From positions 62,001 to 126,000 of the IMG/VR virus record IMGVR_UViG_3300031999_001882: a DNA stretch of 64,000 nucleotides. One strand, 5' to 3'. A program made the position numbers and the translations under genes. Positions 62,941-64,000 of the stretch are shown piece by piece (the first letter of the stretch is position 1; each line of letters starts with the position of its first letter). The DNA comes from a virus. Under the pieces are notes generated by a model. The model was given only the letters and a program-made list of their open reading frames with translations, made no database searches and was not told the origin of the DNA.

Positions 62941-64000
62941 CTACGAAACAGACAACACTTGATCGAGGACATCCATCGCCTGAGCTTCTGTGAGCTTGAA
63001 CTCACGCATCAAATCCTCGGCAATTTCATCCTCATTGGCCTGACCCAGCCGAACAAGATCACGGGCCAAATCAAGAGCGCTGTTCGTAGGAATATCCGGC
63101 TCGGTCGGTCCTCGCTTCGGATATACGTCGCGTGTTCCAGTTTCTACAGCATCTTCAAATTGATCGCGGTAAGTGGCCGGGGCGCTTTGCCCCGGTGCTT
63201 CTGTCGGGCCGCCCTTCTCTGCGTCCGTGTCGGTATGCGCGTGCATATCGTTGGTCTTGAGACTGAACGGTTTGACCCAGCCCCAAGACACCATGCGCCC
63301 ATAAATCTCCGTGGCAGACATCCCTGTGCCGCCGCCTGTCTCCGCCGCATAGCGCTGTGCCAGTACCTCTGCCTGCTTCTCATCAAGGAACGCATGATCC
63401 GGTTCGATGTCTGTGCCAAGAAATTCGCGGGCCAAGACCAGCAAAGACTCCTGCTCGTCCTCCGCCCGGCGCTTGATCTCGGCCACCTTCTCGTTGCCGG
63501 AGAGCGAGGCTTCCAGCTCAAGGAGCCGGACAAAAGCCGGAGCGCCCTTCGCGGAAGCCGCAACCCACTCAAACCCACTATTGGATTTAGCGGTGCGCCA
63601 GCCGGGGTTGCCCTGAACCAGCGAGCGCCATTCATCGAACTCCGTGGCTTTCACAAAGCCAGCGCCAGACTTCACAAATATGATCCGGCCAATGACCTTG
63701 GGGGCCGGGCGCGGCGTTGGGGCTGAGGGCGGCGTGCGGACCACAGGCTCCTCGCCGGGGGCCGGGTTAGACTCCGGCTCTGGCTCGGCGGCGGGCGCAG
63801 GCTTCGGCGCTTCGCCTTTAATCTGATCCACCGGGGTCGGAGGCATGACTGGCCCGCCAGCCGGGGCAGATTCGTCCGGCTTCGGTTCCTTCGGGGGCGG
63901 CTCCTCAATCCCGGTCTGCTTGGATAGCTGGTCGTGAATCTTCCGCACGTCCTCTTTGGTGTATTTGAGCTGGTTGCGAGAAAGCCATGTGTAGATTTCG
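62941..64000 (-). CDS. modular protein, 5' end beyond window (352 aa visible)
   Basis: The frame is open to the window edge: the visible chain begins EIYTWLSRNQLKYTKEDVRK, upstream of an internal GTG at 63948, so the true start is outside. Next comes a Pro/Glu-rich linker ('PPTPVDQIKGEAPKPAPAAE'), a small domain 'IIFVKSGAGFVKATEFDEWR', a helical section 'LEASLSGNEKVAEIKRRAED' and 'LDEKQAEVLAQRYAAETGGG', a polar linker and a C-terminal helical bundle ('EDEIAEDLMREFKLTEAQAM'). Several modules separated by linkers recall the giant protein next in the operon. Function unknown. Confidence 0.55.
   Translation of the reverse strand, partial: EIYTWLSRNQLKYTKEDVRKIHDQLSKQTGIEEPPPKEPKPDESAPAGGPVMPPTPVDQIKGEAPKPAPAAEPEPESNPAPGEEPVVRTPPSAPTPRPAPKVIGRIIFVKSGAGFVKATEFDEWRSLVQGNPGWRTAKSNSGFEWVAASAKGAPAFVRLLELEASLSGNEKVAEIKRRAEDEQESLLVLAREFLGTDIEPDHAFLDEKQAEVLAQRYAAETGGGTGMSATEIYGRMVSWGWVKPFSLKTNDMHAHTDTDAEKGGPTEAPGQSAPATYRDQFEDAVETGTRDVYPKRGPTEPDIPTNSALDLARDLVRLGQANEDEIAEDLMREFKLTEAQAMDVLDQVLSVS

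Noticed and set aside
1-64000. CRISPR arrays, tRNAs, integrase, insertion sequences
   Set aside because: No regularly spaced short repeats with unique spacers, no tRNA folds seen by eye and no transposase or integrase motifs. The tandem repeats found are inside protein-coding fibres.

Overview
The window is a dense structural-gene block of a tailed, contractile (myovirus-type) double-stranded DNA phage. The evidence is a sheath, a putative tube, a tape measure, a gp25-like wedge, a J-type wedge, a spike and hub, together with a portal, a protease, a putative scaffold and a major capsid protein. All genes but one lie on the minus strand, so transcription runs from position 64000 towards 1. Genes are packed with 1-4 base overlaps (mostly ATGA or TAATG). 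No terminase, replication, tRNA, integrase or CRISPR element is visible, so this is part of a larger genome. Exported proteins with Sec-type signal peptides and AxA-like cleavage sites fit a bacterial, probably Gram-negative, host. The host cannot be named from this sequence.

Layout in transcription order. (1) 64000-52000: accessory proteins, dominated by a 2444-residue protein (54336-61670). It reads like a string of small free-standing phage/plasmid domains (zinc ribbons, a DnaJ-type zinc centre, a ferritin-like helix pair and several small uncharacterised folds) joined at recurring basic-x-Ala motifs. (2) 52000-46000: many small genes, including tandem paralogues, tiny membrane peptides, a ribbon-helix-helix candidate, exported proteins, a strong terminator at 47039-47100 and a second tail-fibre-like protein. 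(3) 45700-38200: head module, in the order portal, small zinc proteins, prohead protease, scaffold, decoration candidate and major capsid protein, closed by a strong hairpin. (4) 38150-28500: unknown structural or internal proteins, a protein with an ADP-ribosyltransferase-like start, a MuF-like fragment, and the only plus-strand gene (a membrane protein at 32240-32686). (5) 28500-24900: a methyltransferase and a triple-glycosyltransferase/TPR protein. (6) 24900-18700: two long repeat (coiled-coil) fibre proteins, a pair of recombined paralogues and a YiiX-like cysteine hydrolase. (7) 18700-1: neck, sheath, tube, frameshifted tail chaperone, tape measure, hub, spike, baseplate wedge and fibres.

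Four free-standing homing endonucleases of three types sit exactly in gene junctions (near 1, 27.5, 48.5 and 62 kb). A 53-codon remnant of a fifth lies at 52.5 kb.

The most novel-looking theme is the combination of a prohead protease, a giant mosaic protein with repeated [S/T/K][K/R]xA linkers, and several unrelated proteins starting with a W-T-K-x-A leader. I infer, without proof, a set of protease-processed proteins packed in the head.
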